Shown: positions 54,433 to 62,811 of the stretch, piece after piece
How the letters are laid out: every line of letters begins with the position of its first letter
How positions within the stretch are numbered: the stretch's first letter is position 1
Origin: Pyrobaculum ferrireducens
Lineage (GTDB): Archaea > Thermoproteota > Thermoprotei > Thermoproteales > Thermoproteaceae
Reading direction: 5' to 3'
Assembly (NCBI RefSeq): GCF_000234805.1
Contig: NC_016645.1
Span: forward strand, 2,208,391 to 2,272,390
DNA length: 64,000 bases
Translations under genes and position numbers: made by a program
Notes under the pieces: generated by a model
Told to the model about the DNA's origin: nothing
The model's input: the letters and a program-made list of their open reading frames with translations, nothing else
The model's database searches: none

Positions 54433-55731
54433 TTAAGGCTTCACCAATTTCAAAGCGTCGAGTCCTATCTGCGCCACCTCCCTAGGAAGCGGTATGAAGC
54501 CCTCGACAATATACTCAGGCTTCTGCCCCTCCGTCAGCACCCATTCAAAAAACCGCTTGAGGAGAGCCGCCTTTGTGGCGGCGTCTCCGTAGCCCTCAGC
54601 GGCGTAGTCCTTCCATAGGAATACATACGTAAAGGCCAGGATGGGGTACCCCCTCGGCGGGTTTGTGAATTCTATAGAGACGGGATTCCAATCGGCGTCG
54701 GGCTTCGGCTTAGCGCCGTATTTCTGTGTGTACCTCTCCAAGCCCGCCTTCGCCCCTTCCCCCACCGACTCGGCAGTGGGGAAGTAGAATTTGCCATCAT
54801 TGTCATTTTTTAGATAAGCGACGCCGCCAACTTTGTCGTACTTATCCCTGTTCTTATACCAATAGGCGAATTCCACATACCCAATGGAGTAGGCATTCTG
54901 CAACACAGCCTGGGCCACGCCTTCGTTGCCCTTAGCCCCGCTACCTTGTGCCTTCTCGTCTGCAGGCCACTTAACTGTATAGCCCCAGCCAACGGTCTCG
55001 TTCCACGGCTTGTAGGCCAGTGATAAGTACAGCGTGAAAGCTGCCGTGGTGCCGGAGCCGTCGCTTCTGTGCACCGCAATTATGTCCCTACAAGGCAGTT
55101 TGTCGGCGAGGCCTGGGTTAACTGCCTTTATCCGGGGGTCGCACCACTGCTTAATCTCGCCCATGTAGATAAGCGAGATAAGCTCGGAGGTGAGGTTGAG
55201 GTACTTACCCGTCTTCACGTACGCAATCTCAGGAATGTTATACACTAGCACTATCGACCCGATCACCACTGGGAATTGAACGAAACGGCCGGCGACCTGC
55301 TCGTATCTATCCCTAGGCATGGGCACGTCGGAGGCGCCGAAATCCAGCTTCTTTTCTAAAAACTGCGCCGCGCCAGCACCTGACCCAATCGACTGATAGT
55401 TCACCGTAATGGCTCCCCCAGTCGCTTCGTAGAATTTCTTAGACCACATCACCATCTGAGGATTCACAAACGTGGAGCCGCCCCCAGTCACAGCCCCACG
55501 TAGGGCGGGTGTGGTAGTTTGTTGCGGCGTCGCGGTTGGCGTCGAAGGTTGAGCCGGAGTCGTTGTTGGATACGTCTGTGCCGGAGGCTGGGCCGTCGGA
55601 GTGGTAGCTGGTGGCCCAGGTTGCTGTGCTGGTGGTTGTGTTGCAGAAGTTGTTGCAAGTAGTACCGCGGCGACTACGGCGACCACGGCCACTGTTATTA
55701 CTGCGATCGTTTTTAGGTTTAATGCAACCAT
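54433..55731 (-). CDS. pstS: Phosphate-binding protein PstS
   Basis: The 432-residue protein has an N-terminal membrane anchor (about residues 7-27), a Thr/Pro/Gln linker (about 28-80) and the PstS domain (VTGGGSTFVNPQM, YQSIGSGAGAAQFLEKKLDFGASD, the phosphate-site RSDGSGTTAAFTLYLS). It binds phosphate outside the cell. ATG about 26 bp from a TATA-like element near 55753-55760, and a CATATG box lies just upstream of that element. Confidence 0.92.
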   Translation of the reverse strand: MVALNLKTIAVITVAVVAVVAAVLLATTSATQPPAQQPGPPATTPTAQPPAQTYPTTTPAQPSTPTATPQQTTTPALRGAVTGGGSTFVNPQMVMWSKKFYEATGGAITVNYQSIGSGAGAAQFLEKKLDFGASDVPMPRDRYEQVAGRFVQFPVVIGSIVLVYNIPEIAYVKTGKYLNLTSELISLIYMGEIKQWCDPRIKAVNPGLADKLPCRDIIAVHRSDGSGTTAAFTLYLSLAYKPWNETVGWGYTVKWPADEKAQGSGAKGNEGVAQAVLQNAYSIGYVEFAYWYKNRDKYDKVGGVAYLKNDNDGKFYFPTAESVGEGAKAGLERYTQKYGAKPKPDADWNPVSIEFTNPPRGYPILAFTYVFLWKDYAAEGYGDAATKAALLKRFFEWVLTEGQKPEYIVEGFIPLPREVAQIGLDALKLVKP

Positions 55732-55761
55732 GGGCGGATGTTTGTCCCCTGCTAAAAGAGT

Positions 55762-55771
55762 TTTTCATATG
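55762..55771. promoter_or_regulatory. CATATG box at the pstS promoter
   Basis: The decamer TTTTCATATG occurs here, immediately upstream of the TATA region of pstS, and again at 55818-55827, immediately upstream of the TATA region of the divergent AbrB-PhoU gene. The same decamer at both divergent promoters suggests a shared regulator-binding site. Confidence 0.5.
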
Positions 55772-55817
55772 TCTATTATGTGTGTTACTAATCGGACGAG
55801 TTGTGTTTATCGCTGTG

Positions 55818-55839
55818 TTTTCATATGAGCTACTCATAT
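55818..55839. promoter_or_regulatory. CATATG box and palindrome at the AbrB-PhoU gene promoter
   Basis: The second TTTTCATATG (55818-55827) extends into a perfect inverted repeat ATATGAG-CTA-CTCATAT (55823-55839) that abuts the T-rich TATA element of the gene starting at 55862. A protein bound here would block or assist TBP/TFB binding. The encoded AbrB-domain protein is itself a candidate to bind it. Confidence 0.55.
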
Positions 55840-55861
55840 TTTTAAACGGTTCATAATTGCT

Positions 55862-56704
55862 ATGGAAGTTAGATCTCTTATAAAGCTCAGAGGCTCCTAC
55901 CTTATCTATCTACCCAAGAAGGTGGTTGCTAGCTACTACTCAGACAAAGCAGTGATATACTGGGAGGGGGATTTTATAGGAGTTAGGCAAGTGGAGCCCC
56001 GCCGGGCTGAGACCAGCCACGCAAGCGTCCTAACCGTCGTGGCGGGCTTCGCCGCAGGTCTGGACGAGCTCGTGGTTCCCCAAAGTAGGGAGGTTGAAAA
56101 AGCTCTGGAAAAGGTATATGCAAAAATCGAATACGAAGGCGAAGTCGTGAAAATCCGCTACGAGGACCGGTACGTAAACAAAAACGACGTGATTCGCCGG
56201 ATGTTGCAAACACTTCTCTACCTACTCGAGGGCTTGGCAGAAGGCACGGCGGGGAGAAAGACAGTAGAAGCCGCCGACGGCGAGACCGACGTCCTGAGGC
56301 TTATTATCAACAGGCTCTGCGCCAAGTGGCCCACGCCGAGTTGCGCCTTCTACATCCAGCTGGCTAGGTACTACGAACGGGCGGTTGACCACATAAGAGA
56401 GCTCTACCTAAGCGAAAGCCAGCCGGAGATGTGGGCAACCTTGCTAGAGGCGGCCAGGGAGCTGGCGGAGATCCACGAGCGGCGCACGGTGGACCACATC
56501 GTCAAATTCCTCACCACAGTGGCATCGAGGAGATTCCACGTCATGCAGAAGGCCAAGTCTGAAATCGCCATGCTACACGCGGTGAGGGTCATCGACTACA
56601 TGGAGAACTCAGCCGAGGTGTACTTAGACATGGCCATATACGACCTCGCAAGTAAAAAGCCCACACTCGGCGAAGCCGAGGCTCGTATCAAACAGCAGAG
56701 GTAA
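55862..56704 (+). CDS. Phosphate uptake regulator with AbrB-like and PhoU domains
   Basis: The 280-residue protein begins with a SpoVT/AbrB-type swapped-hairpin DNA-binding domain (EVRSLIKLRGSYLIYLPKKV, residues 2-50), followed by a PhoU-like helical region (ARYYERAVDHIREL, conserved ERxxDHI element; ASRRFHVMQKAKSEIAMLH). This architecture is known from archaeal phosphate-uptake regulators. It is divergent from the pst operon and shares 130 bp of upstream DNA with it. It probably senses Pst activity and represses or activates both promoters. Confidence 0.85.
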   Translation: MEVRSLIKLRGSYLIYLPKKVVASYYSDKAVIYWEGDFIGVRQVEPRRAETSHASVLTVVAGFAAGLDELVVPQSREVEKALEKVYAKIEYEGEVVKIRYEDRYVNKNDVIRRMLQTLLYLLEGLAEGTAGRKTVEAADGETDVLRLIINRLCAKWPTPSCAFYIQLARYYERAVDHIRELYLSESQPEMWATLLEAARELAEIHERRTVDHIVKFLTTVASRRFHVMQKAKSEIAMLHAVRVIDYMENSAEVYLDMAIYDLASKKPTLGEAEARIKQQR

Positions 56705-56740
56705 GACAGTAGTATACACCTACACCCTCAGTAGCCGGCG

Positions 56741-57421
56741 TCAGCCCAGAAGGGCTGCTGCGAGCTCCTCCAAATCCCTCACCACCAGGTAGGGAGCCGC
56801 GTCCAGCTCCTCGGGCGGCAGGCCGTGTCGATTTACATAGACCGCCTTGAGCCCCGCGTTGGCGGCCCCCGCGGCGTCCCAGGGGTTGGAGGAGACGAGG
56901 GCGACCTCCCACAGCTGAACCCCGAGCCTCGCCACGAGGCCGTACACCCGCGGGCTCGGCTTAAAGACGCCGGCCTCCTCAGCTGAGAAAATCGCGGCGA
57001 AGTGGTGGCGGACCCCTGCGCCTCTCAGCAACTCGTCCACCATATCCACGTCGCCGTTCGTCAAGGCCACCACTGTATAGCGAGAAGCGAGCCCGGGCAG
57101 GGCCCTCGGCACGTCCGGGTAGGGCCTGAGTCTAAGCCACGCCTCGAGTAGCCTCCGCATCTCCGCCTCCCCCAGCCCAAGCCCCAGCCTCCTACTGACG
57201 TACCTAAGCGCCCTCTCAGTCACCACCCGAAACCTCTCATACCTACCCATCATAGAGAGCAGAAGTGCGTACTCCAGCTGCTTCGACCGCCACATAGCCA
57301 CAAACCCCGCAGGATCCGGCGCGACGCCCCTCGCCGCCTCCACAAGAGACCCAAGGTCAAACAACGTGCCGTACACGTCGAAAGCCAAGACCCTCACCGA
57401 CCTAAGCTCCACAGCCCCCAC
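56741..57421 (-). CDS. HAD-superfamily hydrolase (haloacid dehalogenase type II-like)
   Basis: The protein of 226 residues has the HAD motifs: nucleophile LAFDVYGTLFD, motif II VVALTNGD, motif III Lys in GVFKPSPRVYGLVA, and motif IV SSNPWDAAGAANAG. The pattern is that of the (S)-2-haloacid dehalogenase-type branch, but a phosphatase role is more likely in this setting. The GTG at 57421 is about 26 bp from a TATA element at 57441-57450 and replaces a GTG at 57436. Confidence 0.87.
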   Translation of the reverse strand: MGAVELRSVRVLAFDVYGTLFDLGSLVEAARGVAPDPAGFVAMWRSKQLEYALLLSMMGRYERFRVVTERALRYVSRRLGLGLGEAEMRRLLEAWLRLRPYPDVPRALPGLASRYTVVALTNGDVDMVDELLRGAGVRHHFAAIFSAEEAGVFKPSPRVYGLVARLGVQLWEVALVSSNPWDAAGAANAGLKAVYVNRHGLPPEELDAAPYLVVRDLEELAAALLG

Positions 57422-57510
57422 ACCCCCACCCGCCACCTAGCTTAAATAACTTCCACGCCGCGGGTAGCCCCCTGTCTTCAACCTATTTATACATCAACAG
57501 ATGGGTAGCC

Positions 57511-58566
57511 ATGTGGCTACTCGTCCTAGCCCTCGCGGCGTCGGCGTGGGGTGGGTGGATCTCGGCGTCTGTGCCCGGCGAGGCCGTGAGCATATGCTCA
57601 ACAGATACCCACCTATACGTCGTTGGCTACGCATACGACGTACAGACGTGGCGCCTCGTGACCCGCATCGAAGTCCGCGACAAAGCCAGCGGACAGCTGG
57701 TGAAAACCTACACCGAGCCGGGGGACCTCATCAACAGTTGCGTGGCGATAGGGGGAAGGCTGTACCTTGGCAGGTTGTTCCAAATCTCCGTATACGACCC
57801 GGAGCCCCGGCGCGTCGACGAAATCGAGCCGTCAGAAGGCGCCAACCCGCCGAGGGGGCCTGGACATCCATTGCTACAGATTACCAGACTCGCAACCGAC
57901 GGAAGCCACATCTACGTGATCGGCGTAGTTGTCGAACACGGCCAGGGCCCCCTACAGTCGTTTATACATAAGCGGAGCCTAAACCTTACGCTTCTGGGGG
58001 AGCGCTACTTCAACTTGACGCTGAGCGGCGTAGGCGTAAACCCGGTCACGGGCCACGTCTGGGCGGTGGGAAGCGCGGCAGAGGGGAACAGGTCTGTGTG
58101 GATCGTGTTAATCCTAGACCAGAACCTCAACACCGTGAGGGAGGCGAGACCTGGAGAAGAGGGGTGGCCCTACGGCGTCGTCTTCGACGACGAGGGAAAC
58201 GCATACGTCTACGGCCCAGGCGGCGTCGTGAAGATGTCCAAAGACGGAGATGTGGTGTCCAGAGCCGAGGGGCACTACCAGCGCGTCTTGTACAGCGGCG
58301 GCAGGCTCTACCTAACCCGGTGCAACCAATTAGCCGTATACGACAAAAACCTAAAGCCCCTCTACACTCTGGAGACGCCGCTGGACACGGTCAACAGCCT
58401 CGCCGTGGAGGAAGGCCGCATCTACGTAGCGGGGCAAAAAGCTGGGAAATACACAACCGCCGCGCTGGAAAGCGGCGGCGCCCCCGAGCCAACACTACTA
58501 CTCACAGCCCTGGCCGCCGCCTCCATAGCAACCGCGCTGATCCTCAAGAGACTCCGAAAACACTAA
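57511..58566 (+). CDS. Secreted beta-propeller-like protein with C-terminal membrane anchor
   Basis: The 351-residue protein has a short N-terminal signal sequence (residues 1-18, MWLLVLALAASAWGG), repeated four-stranded blades with patterns like THLYVVGYAYD, GSHIYVIGVVVEHG and GRIYVAGQKAG, and a hydrophobic C-terminal helix followed by LKRLRKH. It is therefore probably displayed outside the cell membrane. I do not recognise a family beyond a generic beta-propeller. ATG 24-26 bp from the TATA element near 57483-57491. Confidence 0.7.
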   Translation: MWLLVLALAASAWGGWISASVPGEAVSICSTDTHLYVVGYAYDVQTWRLVTRIEVRDKASGQLVKTYTEPGDLINSCVAIGGRLYLGRLFQISVYDPEPRRVDEIEPSEGANPPRGPGHPLLQITRLATDGSHIYVIGVVVEHGQGPLQSFIHKRSLNLTLLGERYFNLTLSGVGVNPVTGHVWAVGSAAEGNRSVWIVLILDQNLNTVREARPGEEGWPYGVVFDDEGNAYVYGPGGVVKMSKDGDVVSRAEGHYQRVLYSGGRLYLTRCNQLAVYDKNLKPLYTLETPLDTVNSLAVEEGRIYVAGQKAGKYTTAALESGGAPEPTLLLTALAAASIATALILKRLRKH

Positions 58567-58692
58567 ACGGAGAACAGCTACACACGGCCCCCCAGAGCCC
58601 ACCAAACCCGAATCTACACGTAGAGGCCATCTTTTTGCCGGGGTCAATACTTTGCGTCTTAGACAAGGGACATTAGAGTTAACCGGCGTAAC

Positions 58693-58841
58693 TGGTCGGC
58701 CCGCCGGGATTCGAACCTTATCCCGAACCCCCTGCGGGGGCTCGACGGGACCGCCCGTTACAGGCGCCTGGGGGCTTTTCCCATATGTACCCCCAGGGGC
58801 TGTCTACAGCCGGGCGCTCTGGACCGCTGAGCTACGGGCCG
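58693..58841 (-). tRNA. tRNA-Tyr (GUA) with two introns
   Basis: Exons 58841-58802, 58757-58746 and 58717-58696 join to a perfect cloverleaf: acceptor CGGCCCG/CGGGCCG, D stem GCTC/GAGC, anticodon stem CCCGG/CCGGG with loop CTGTAGA (anticodon GTA), T stem CCGGG/CCCGG with loop TTCGAAT, and A73. C1:G72 is the archaeal tyrosine identity pair. CCA appears to be encoded (58695-58693). Intron 1 (44 nt, 58801-58758) interrupts between positions 39 and 40 and holds the stem CCTGGGGG/CCCCCAGG. Intron 2 (28 nt, 58745-58718) interrupts the T stem between 51 and 52 and holds CCCCC-GCA-GGGGG. Both positions are non-canonical. The TATA element is at 58864-58872. Confidence 0.93.
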
Positions 58842-59283
58842 CTGGGATGAAATGTATTGGGAGTTTTAAAAATTTTTCCGCGACGCGTTGCGGAGGCGTC
58901 TCTATATTGCGCTCTATCTGTGGGGTGGTGACGGGCTTTATCTTGTGTCCCCCGCCGCTCTACTTCTCTGGTGAAGAATGCCAACGCAATCGCGGCTAAG
59001 GTGTATAGGGTCACCACCGCTAGAGGTTAGTATACGGGCGGGGCTGGGGCACCTAGGACTTTTCCGCGTATGTAGCAAGCGGTAGCACATATGAGGATTG
59101 CCTGGGGGTAGTGTGAGAGGCTTACTCGATCTCGAGGCCGTGGTGCGCCACTACCTCCCTAATCTACAGCAAGTGTGTCAAACGCCACTGCGCAGAACGA
59201 GACGCCTCGGACCACCCCAATTCGCCAGACACAAGTTTCAGTGTCGGCAAAAACTTTTAAACACCGTAATTCAGCGTAGACGG
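58842..59283. other. Intergenic region between the two tRNA genes
   Basis: Beyond the promoters of tRNA-Tyr (TATA 58864-58872) and tRNA-Arg (TATA near 59248-59256), no coding region is supported. A small minus-strand frame (59017-58832, starting VTLYTLAAIALAFF) runs into the tRNA and has no well-placed promoter. A plus-strand stretch around 59110-59240 has a protein-like composition but no start or family match. Confidence 0.5.
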
Positions 59284-59375
59284 GGGCCCGTAGCTCAGCC
59301 TGGATAGAGCGGCGGCCTTCTAAGCTCGCCGAAGAGAGCCGTAGGTCGTGGGTTCAAATCCCATCGGGCCCGCCA
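59284..59375 (+). tRNA. tRNA-Arg (UCU) with one intron
   Basis: The acceptor stem GGGCCCG/CGGGCCC, D stem GCTC/GAGC, anticodon stem GCGGC/GCCGT with loop CTTCTAA (anticodon TCT), T stem GTGGG/CCCAT with loop TTCAAAT, G73 and an encoded CCA (59373-59375) make a complete tRNA. A 14-nt intron (59323-59336) sits at the canonical position 37/38. The TATA element at about 59248-59256 fits transcription start close to the mature 5' end. Confidence 0.95.
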
Positions 59376-59853
59376 GTATTCTCATGTGTATTTGGGGGTG
59401 GTGTGCTTGCTGTGTCTGTTCGTCGACACGGCGAGTACTGTGTGAGTTTCTCGACATATGGAAAAAAGATCTACGAGACACAGCGCCTGTGGGCGTAGCT
59501 TAAATGGATAACCAAGTCAAATGGCGCTATGTCAAGACTCCTCTGGCCTCTGCAGTAAAGCGTGTTAATTTCTACGTCTGAGTACTCGACAGCACCGGGG
59601 CTGAGTATCGAACCTATGACTACTGGGAATCCGAGAGGATCTCCCAGCGCATATGCCGCGGCGTCTGTGGTAGATGCAAGGCGGGAATCCCACATGCCAC
59701 TTGCGAGGCGCTTTCTGGGGGTGTGCCGGCGGTGCCGCCTCTGCCGCCGTCATGACAAGGGATTACGAAGCTGTTTGCGCTGTGAAAAACAGCGCCGTCC
59801 TTCTGTTTAGAGGCGGGGGCTTGGCGTGTTCACCGCAGTAAAACTTAAAGAAG
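59376..59853. other. Region without an identified gene
   Basis: No gene could be assigned. On the minus strand, 59695-59471 reads as protein-like sequence (TDAAAYALGDPLGFPVVIGS, ILSPGAVEYSDVEINTLY), but it lacks a promoter and a continuing N-terminus, so it may be the remnant of a gene of unknown family. No tRNA or sRNA signature was recognised. Confidence 0.4.
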
Positions 59854-59871
59854 GTGGACTCTAGCCTACAC

Positions 59872-60072
59872 GTGTCTGTGTTTGCCGCTGTGGCGTTGCT
59901 GGCTGTCGCTGGGGCTGGGCCTGGTCCTCTAAGCGGCGTTGATGTGTCTAGGGAGGCTGTTAACTACGCTGGTAGCCACACGACGCCTCGAGGTAAGGCA
60001 GCGACTGTATCTCGCCACGGCGTGCTGAAGACTACGGAGCCGCCGACGTCTTCACACGGCGCCACGACATGA
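59872..60072 (+). CDS. Small predicted exported protein (uncharacterised)
   Basis: From the GTG at 59872 (26 bp from the TATA-like AAAACTTAAAG at 59840-59850) the frame gives 66 residues with a hydrophobic start (VFAAVALLAVAGAG) that could be a signal peptide and a polar, Thr/Ser-rich remainder. It overlaps the next gene as ATGA, which argues for a true two-gene operon. No family recognised. A longer start at 59854 is less likely. Confidence 0.45.
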   Translation: MSVFAAVALLAVAGAGPGPLSGVDVSREAVNYAGSHTTPRGKAATVSRHGVLKTTEPPTSSHGATT

Positions 60073-60767
60073 GAATAAAAAAGTTGGTAGTCACCGCGGT
60101 TGTGGTAATTCTCTTTTTGCTTCTTGCGTTTTATCTATATCTCTCGTGGGGGTGCACCCTGGGGGTTGACGTCAAGTGTTTCGACACCACCCCCGGCGGG
60201 GGTGTGGTGTGGTCCCCGTGTAGCTACGACGGCGACGTAGAAATCGAGCCTGAAATTCCGCTCAACTGGGGGTGGCCTGGCCGGGAGGGTGGCAAATTTA
60301 CATGCGTAGCTGGAGGGAGAGTTGGAAATAAGACATACGTAGTTTTTACAAGAGAGGTTGGCCTAATTATGCTAAACGACTCGCCGTTTTCTGAAAGAGA
60401 TACTGTTAGGTGCTACTGCGCGAGGCACTTCTGTATAACCGTCGCCGTGCCGGCGGCGATAGGACTTGCCAGCGCCGTGTTGGTGGTTGACGTGGACAGC
60501 GGCGTGGGCTATCTGGGAATTAAGAGGGGTCTCCACGAGGTGGTGGAGAACGGCACGGAGCTATTCACGTTTCTACATTACTCACACGTGGTTTTTGGAA
60601 ACGACGGCGTATATCTAGCGTTGAGAGACGTCTGGGTCGTCAAGGAGATTGCTGGTGACCACATTTCCAACTGTTTCTACGTGGTGAAGGTGCGCCTGGA
60701 TAGGGAGAGGCTGAGGCTGGGGAGGCCGCTTTACAACACCACTGGGAGCTTCCTAAAGATATCCTAG
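60069..60767 (+). CDS. Membrane-anchored extracytoplasmic protein (uncharacterised)
   Basis: The 232-residue protein has an N-terminal anchor helix (residues 7-26, VTAVVVILFLLLAFYLYL) and an exported part with paired cysteines (CTLGVDVKC, CSYDGD, RCYCARHFC) that could form disulfides, plus strands such as TYVVFTREVGLIML. It overlaps the preceding small gene by 4 bp. I do not recognise the family. Confidence 0.6.
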   Translation: MRIKKLVVTAVVVILFLLLAFYLYLSWGCTLGVDVKCFDTTPGGGVVWSPCSYDGDVEIEPEIPLNWGWPGREGGKFTCVAGGRVGNKTYVVFTREVGLIMLNDSPFSERDTVRCYCARHFCITVAVPAAIGLASAVLVVDVDSGVGYLGIKRGLHEVVENGTELFTFLHYSHVVFGNDGVYLALRDVWVVKEIAGDHISNCFYVVKVRLDRERLRLGRPLYNTTGSFLKIS

Positions 60768-61055
60768 GTGAGGCGTGGCGGCAGTGGGGGAGGGGTAGCA
60801 AGGGCGCCTAGTGGATTTCTCCCGCTGGACAAACGACGACGGTGACACATGCTGAGAGGGGCGAGGTGGCTGGCCCGTGTGTAGAGCGGGTGCACAGTGT
60901 TGGGTGTAGAGAACGTGGTTGAGCTGTGTGGAATTTTGTAATAATGCCGTCCCTGTGGGCTTAGATATACGCATGTCTTCGGCCCTTTTGGCGGGTGCTT
61001 GGCGCCGGCGTCAACGTCGCTGTTGTTTATGACCTCATCGGGCCTGCCATCTCCT

Positions 61056-62030
61056 CTAGCGCTTGATGTGTACTATCTCCACGCCGTATGGCTTGAGGTA
61101 TTGGGCGTAGCGCTCCGCCTCGAGGGGCCACCTGGCCACTGCGACGATCTTGGCGCCTCTGTACTTAGCCAGCATTTTGTGGCCCACGGCCTCGGGGACT
61201 GGGGCGTAGACCACCGAGCCGTCTATATACACGCCGAATTCTCTGTCTAGTGCGCCCCCGGGGGCCCGGCCCTTCTCAGCCTCTATTATGGCTTCCCGCG
61301 CCGCCTCCCTCAAGAGGGGGTTTACGCGCCTCCCGTTGAAGACGCCGGGTAGCTCCGCCGGCTGGCCTAGCAACGCCTCCTGGGGGATTACGGGGACGTC
61401 TCTAAAGACGTCTGCTCTAAACGCGGCGTAGCCCCGGGGGTTGTGGAACAGCTTGCCCACGAAGTCTCTCAACAACTTGGAGGTCTCCTCGCTCTGCCTA
61501 AGCTCCACGGCGTTTGCCACCACGCCGAGGGCCTTCTCCAGCCAGCGGGGTGTGCACAGCATCTTCTTCTCCAGTACCGAGTCCCAGGTCTCGAAGAGTA
61601 GCCCCATTTTCCTATAGTTCTCAATATCCACTCCGAGGAGGCCGGCGAGCTCGGCCAGCTCCTCCGCCTCCTGGCACGCCGCTAGGCTGGAGAAGCTCTG
61701 CATCTCGGGGTATAGGAACTTGGCGAAGTAGGCGGCGGCTTCCCACGCCTCGGGGCTGGATTTCAACACCTCCGCGGCGAGCTCCCGGTAGGCCGCCTCG
61801 GCGAATTTCTCGTCCCCCGCCAGCCTCTCCAACACCTCCGCCAGGACCTCCCTCTCTAGGCTCCTCACCGCGTTGTCCACATAGCGCCCCACCTCCGGGG
61901 GGTCGCCTCTCCGCTCTGCCTCCGCAACGGGATCGCCCCCCTCGTAGGCCACCAGCACGTAGTAGGCCAGCCGGGGGAAGTGGAAGAGGAGGTTTCTAAG
62001 GCCGGCTGTCTTTATGCTAGGGGGTAGCAT
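61056..62030 (-). CDS. Uncharacterised helical protein
   Basis: The 324-residue protein is mostly helical (for example VLERLAGDEKFAEAAYRELA and EEAELAELAGLLG-like repeats) with a basic C-terminal alpha-beta part (GAKIVAVARWPLEAERYAQYL). No conserved catalytic motif is visible and no family is recognised. It overlaps the 3' end of the preceding gene by 14 bp, so both are one operon. The operon is divergent from the TorD gene, hence a link with molybdoenzyme maturation is conceivable but unproven. Confidence 0.6.
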   Translation of the reverse strand: MLPPSIKTAGLRNLLFHFPRLAYYVLVAYEGGDPVAEAERRGDPPEVGRYVDNAVRSLEREVLAEVLERLAGDEKFAEAAYRELAAEVLKSSPEAWEAAAYFAKFLYPEMQSFSSLAACQEAEELAELAGLLGVDIENYRKMGLLFETWDSVLEKKMLCTPRWLEKALGVVANAVELRQSEETSKLLRDFVGKLFHNPRGYAAFRADVFRDVPVIPQEALLGQPAELPGVFNGRRVNPLLREAAREAIIEAEKGRAPGGALDREFGVYIDGSVVYAPVPEAVGHKMLAKYRGAKIVAVARWPLEAERYAQYLKPYGVEIVHIKR

Positions 62031-62727
62031 TAAGCCTCTCCAGGGCCTTTTTTACAAACGGGCAGTTATCCACCTCGACGTGACCGCATCCGGGATATGC
62101 CGGGCACCTGGCGGCGATTAAATCCAGCGCCGCACCTCTCCTCCTAACCAACAACCTAACGCCGTTCACCGGCGCGAGGTAGGGGTCGAGTATTTTGACA
62201 TATGTGGGGTACGCCAGCTTCAGCACCTCTCCGGGAACACCCAAATTGCCTTCAAGGCTTTTGAAGTTGCCTTTTATGAAGGAGGCTACGTACATGGCGG
62301 CGCCCCACGCCGGGCAGATGTAGGCCTGGGTGATGTCGAATTCTAGCCTCTTGAGAGCCGCGCCGACCAGCACTAGATATGCCATGAGGTTTTCATCGCT
62401 GATCTCCTCGATGTTCCAGATCTTCTTGACGTGGCGGAGAGCGTCGAGCTCGCCGTGGTATATCAACGTTAGTGGGGCCTTTACGGTGGCGGCGCAACCC
62501 CCCTCGTCGCAGATCACCAGCCTCCGCCGGCGGAGGCTCTTCACGGCTTTATACACCGTGCTTAGCTGGTGCGGCGTCTTGACGTAGACCTCGTATGTTT
62601 TCAGCTTTCTTGGGTAGTTCTCGCTGTATATCCTCACCACGTCTCTTGAGATGTCTGTAAGATGTGGAACGAGGTCTTTCCAAAAGAACTTAAAGTGAGT
62701 ATAGAGTTGGTCAAGGGATTTATACAT
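62017..62727 (-). CDS. Uncharacterised protein with C-terminal cysteine cluster
   Basis: The 236-residue protein has an N-terminal half with a winged-helix-like stretch (PHQLSTVYKAVKSLRRRRLV) and a C-terminal RCPAYPGCGHVEVDNC cysteine/histidine cluster followed by a helix (PFVKKALERL), which could bind metal or an iron-sulfur cluster. No family is recognised. ATG 23-26 bp from the TATA element at 62747-62757, which lies in the short region shared with the TorD gene. Confidence 0.6.
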   Translation of the reverse strand: MYKSLDQLYTHFKFFWKDLVPHLTDISRDVVRIYSENYPRKLKTYEVYVKTPHQLSTVYKAVKSLRRRRLVICDEGGCAATVKAPLTLIYHGELDALRHVKKIWNIEEISDENLMAYLVLVGAALKRLEFDITQAYICPAWGAAMYVASFIKGNFKSLEGNLGVPGEVLKLAYPTYVKILDPYLAPVNGVRLLVRRRGAALDLIAARCPAYPGCGHVEVDNCPFVKKALERLNATP

Positions 62728-62783
62728 GTGTTATCCTGAACAGTCTATTTATATATATTGTTACACCGTCCCGGTATAACGAG

Positions 62784-62791
62784 ATATAAAT
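62784..62791 (+). promoter_or_regulatory. TATA element that decides the TorD start
   Basis: ATATAAAT at this position lies 25-26 bp upstream of an in-frame GTG at 62812, whereas the longer frame's TTG at 62758 would lie upstream of the transcript. Confidence 0.6.
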
Positions 62792-62811
62792 ACTCAGGTC
62801 CACCTCTCTAC

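Noticed and set aside
58652-58999. A 115-codon plus-strand frame
   Set aside because: It runs antisense through the tRNA-Tyr gene and its introns and has no promoter.
58832-59017. A 61-codon minus-strand frame with a hydrophobic start
   Set aside because: It reads into the tRNA-Tyr 5' end, its TATA spacing is too short, and nothing follows the first helix that looks like a protein.
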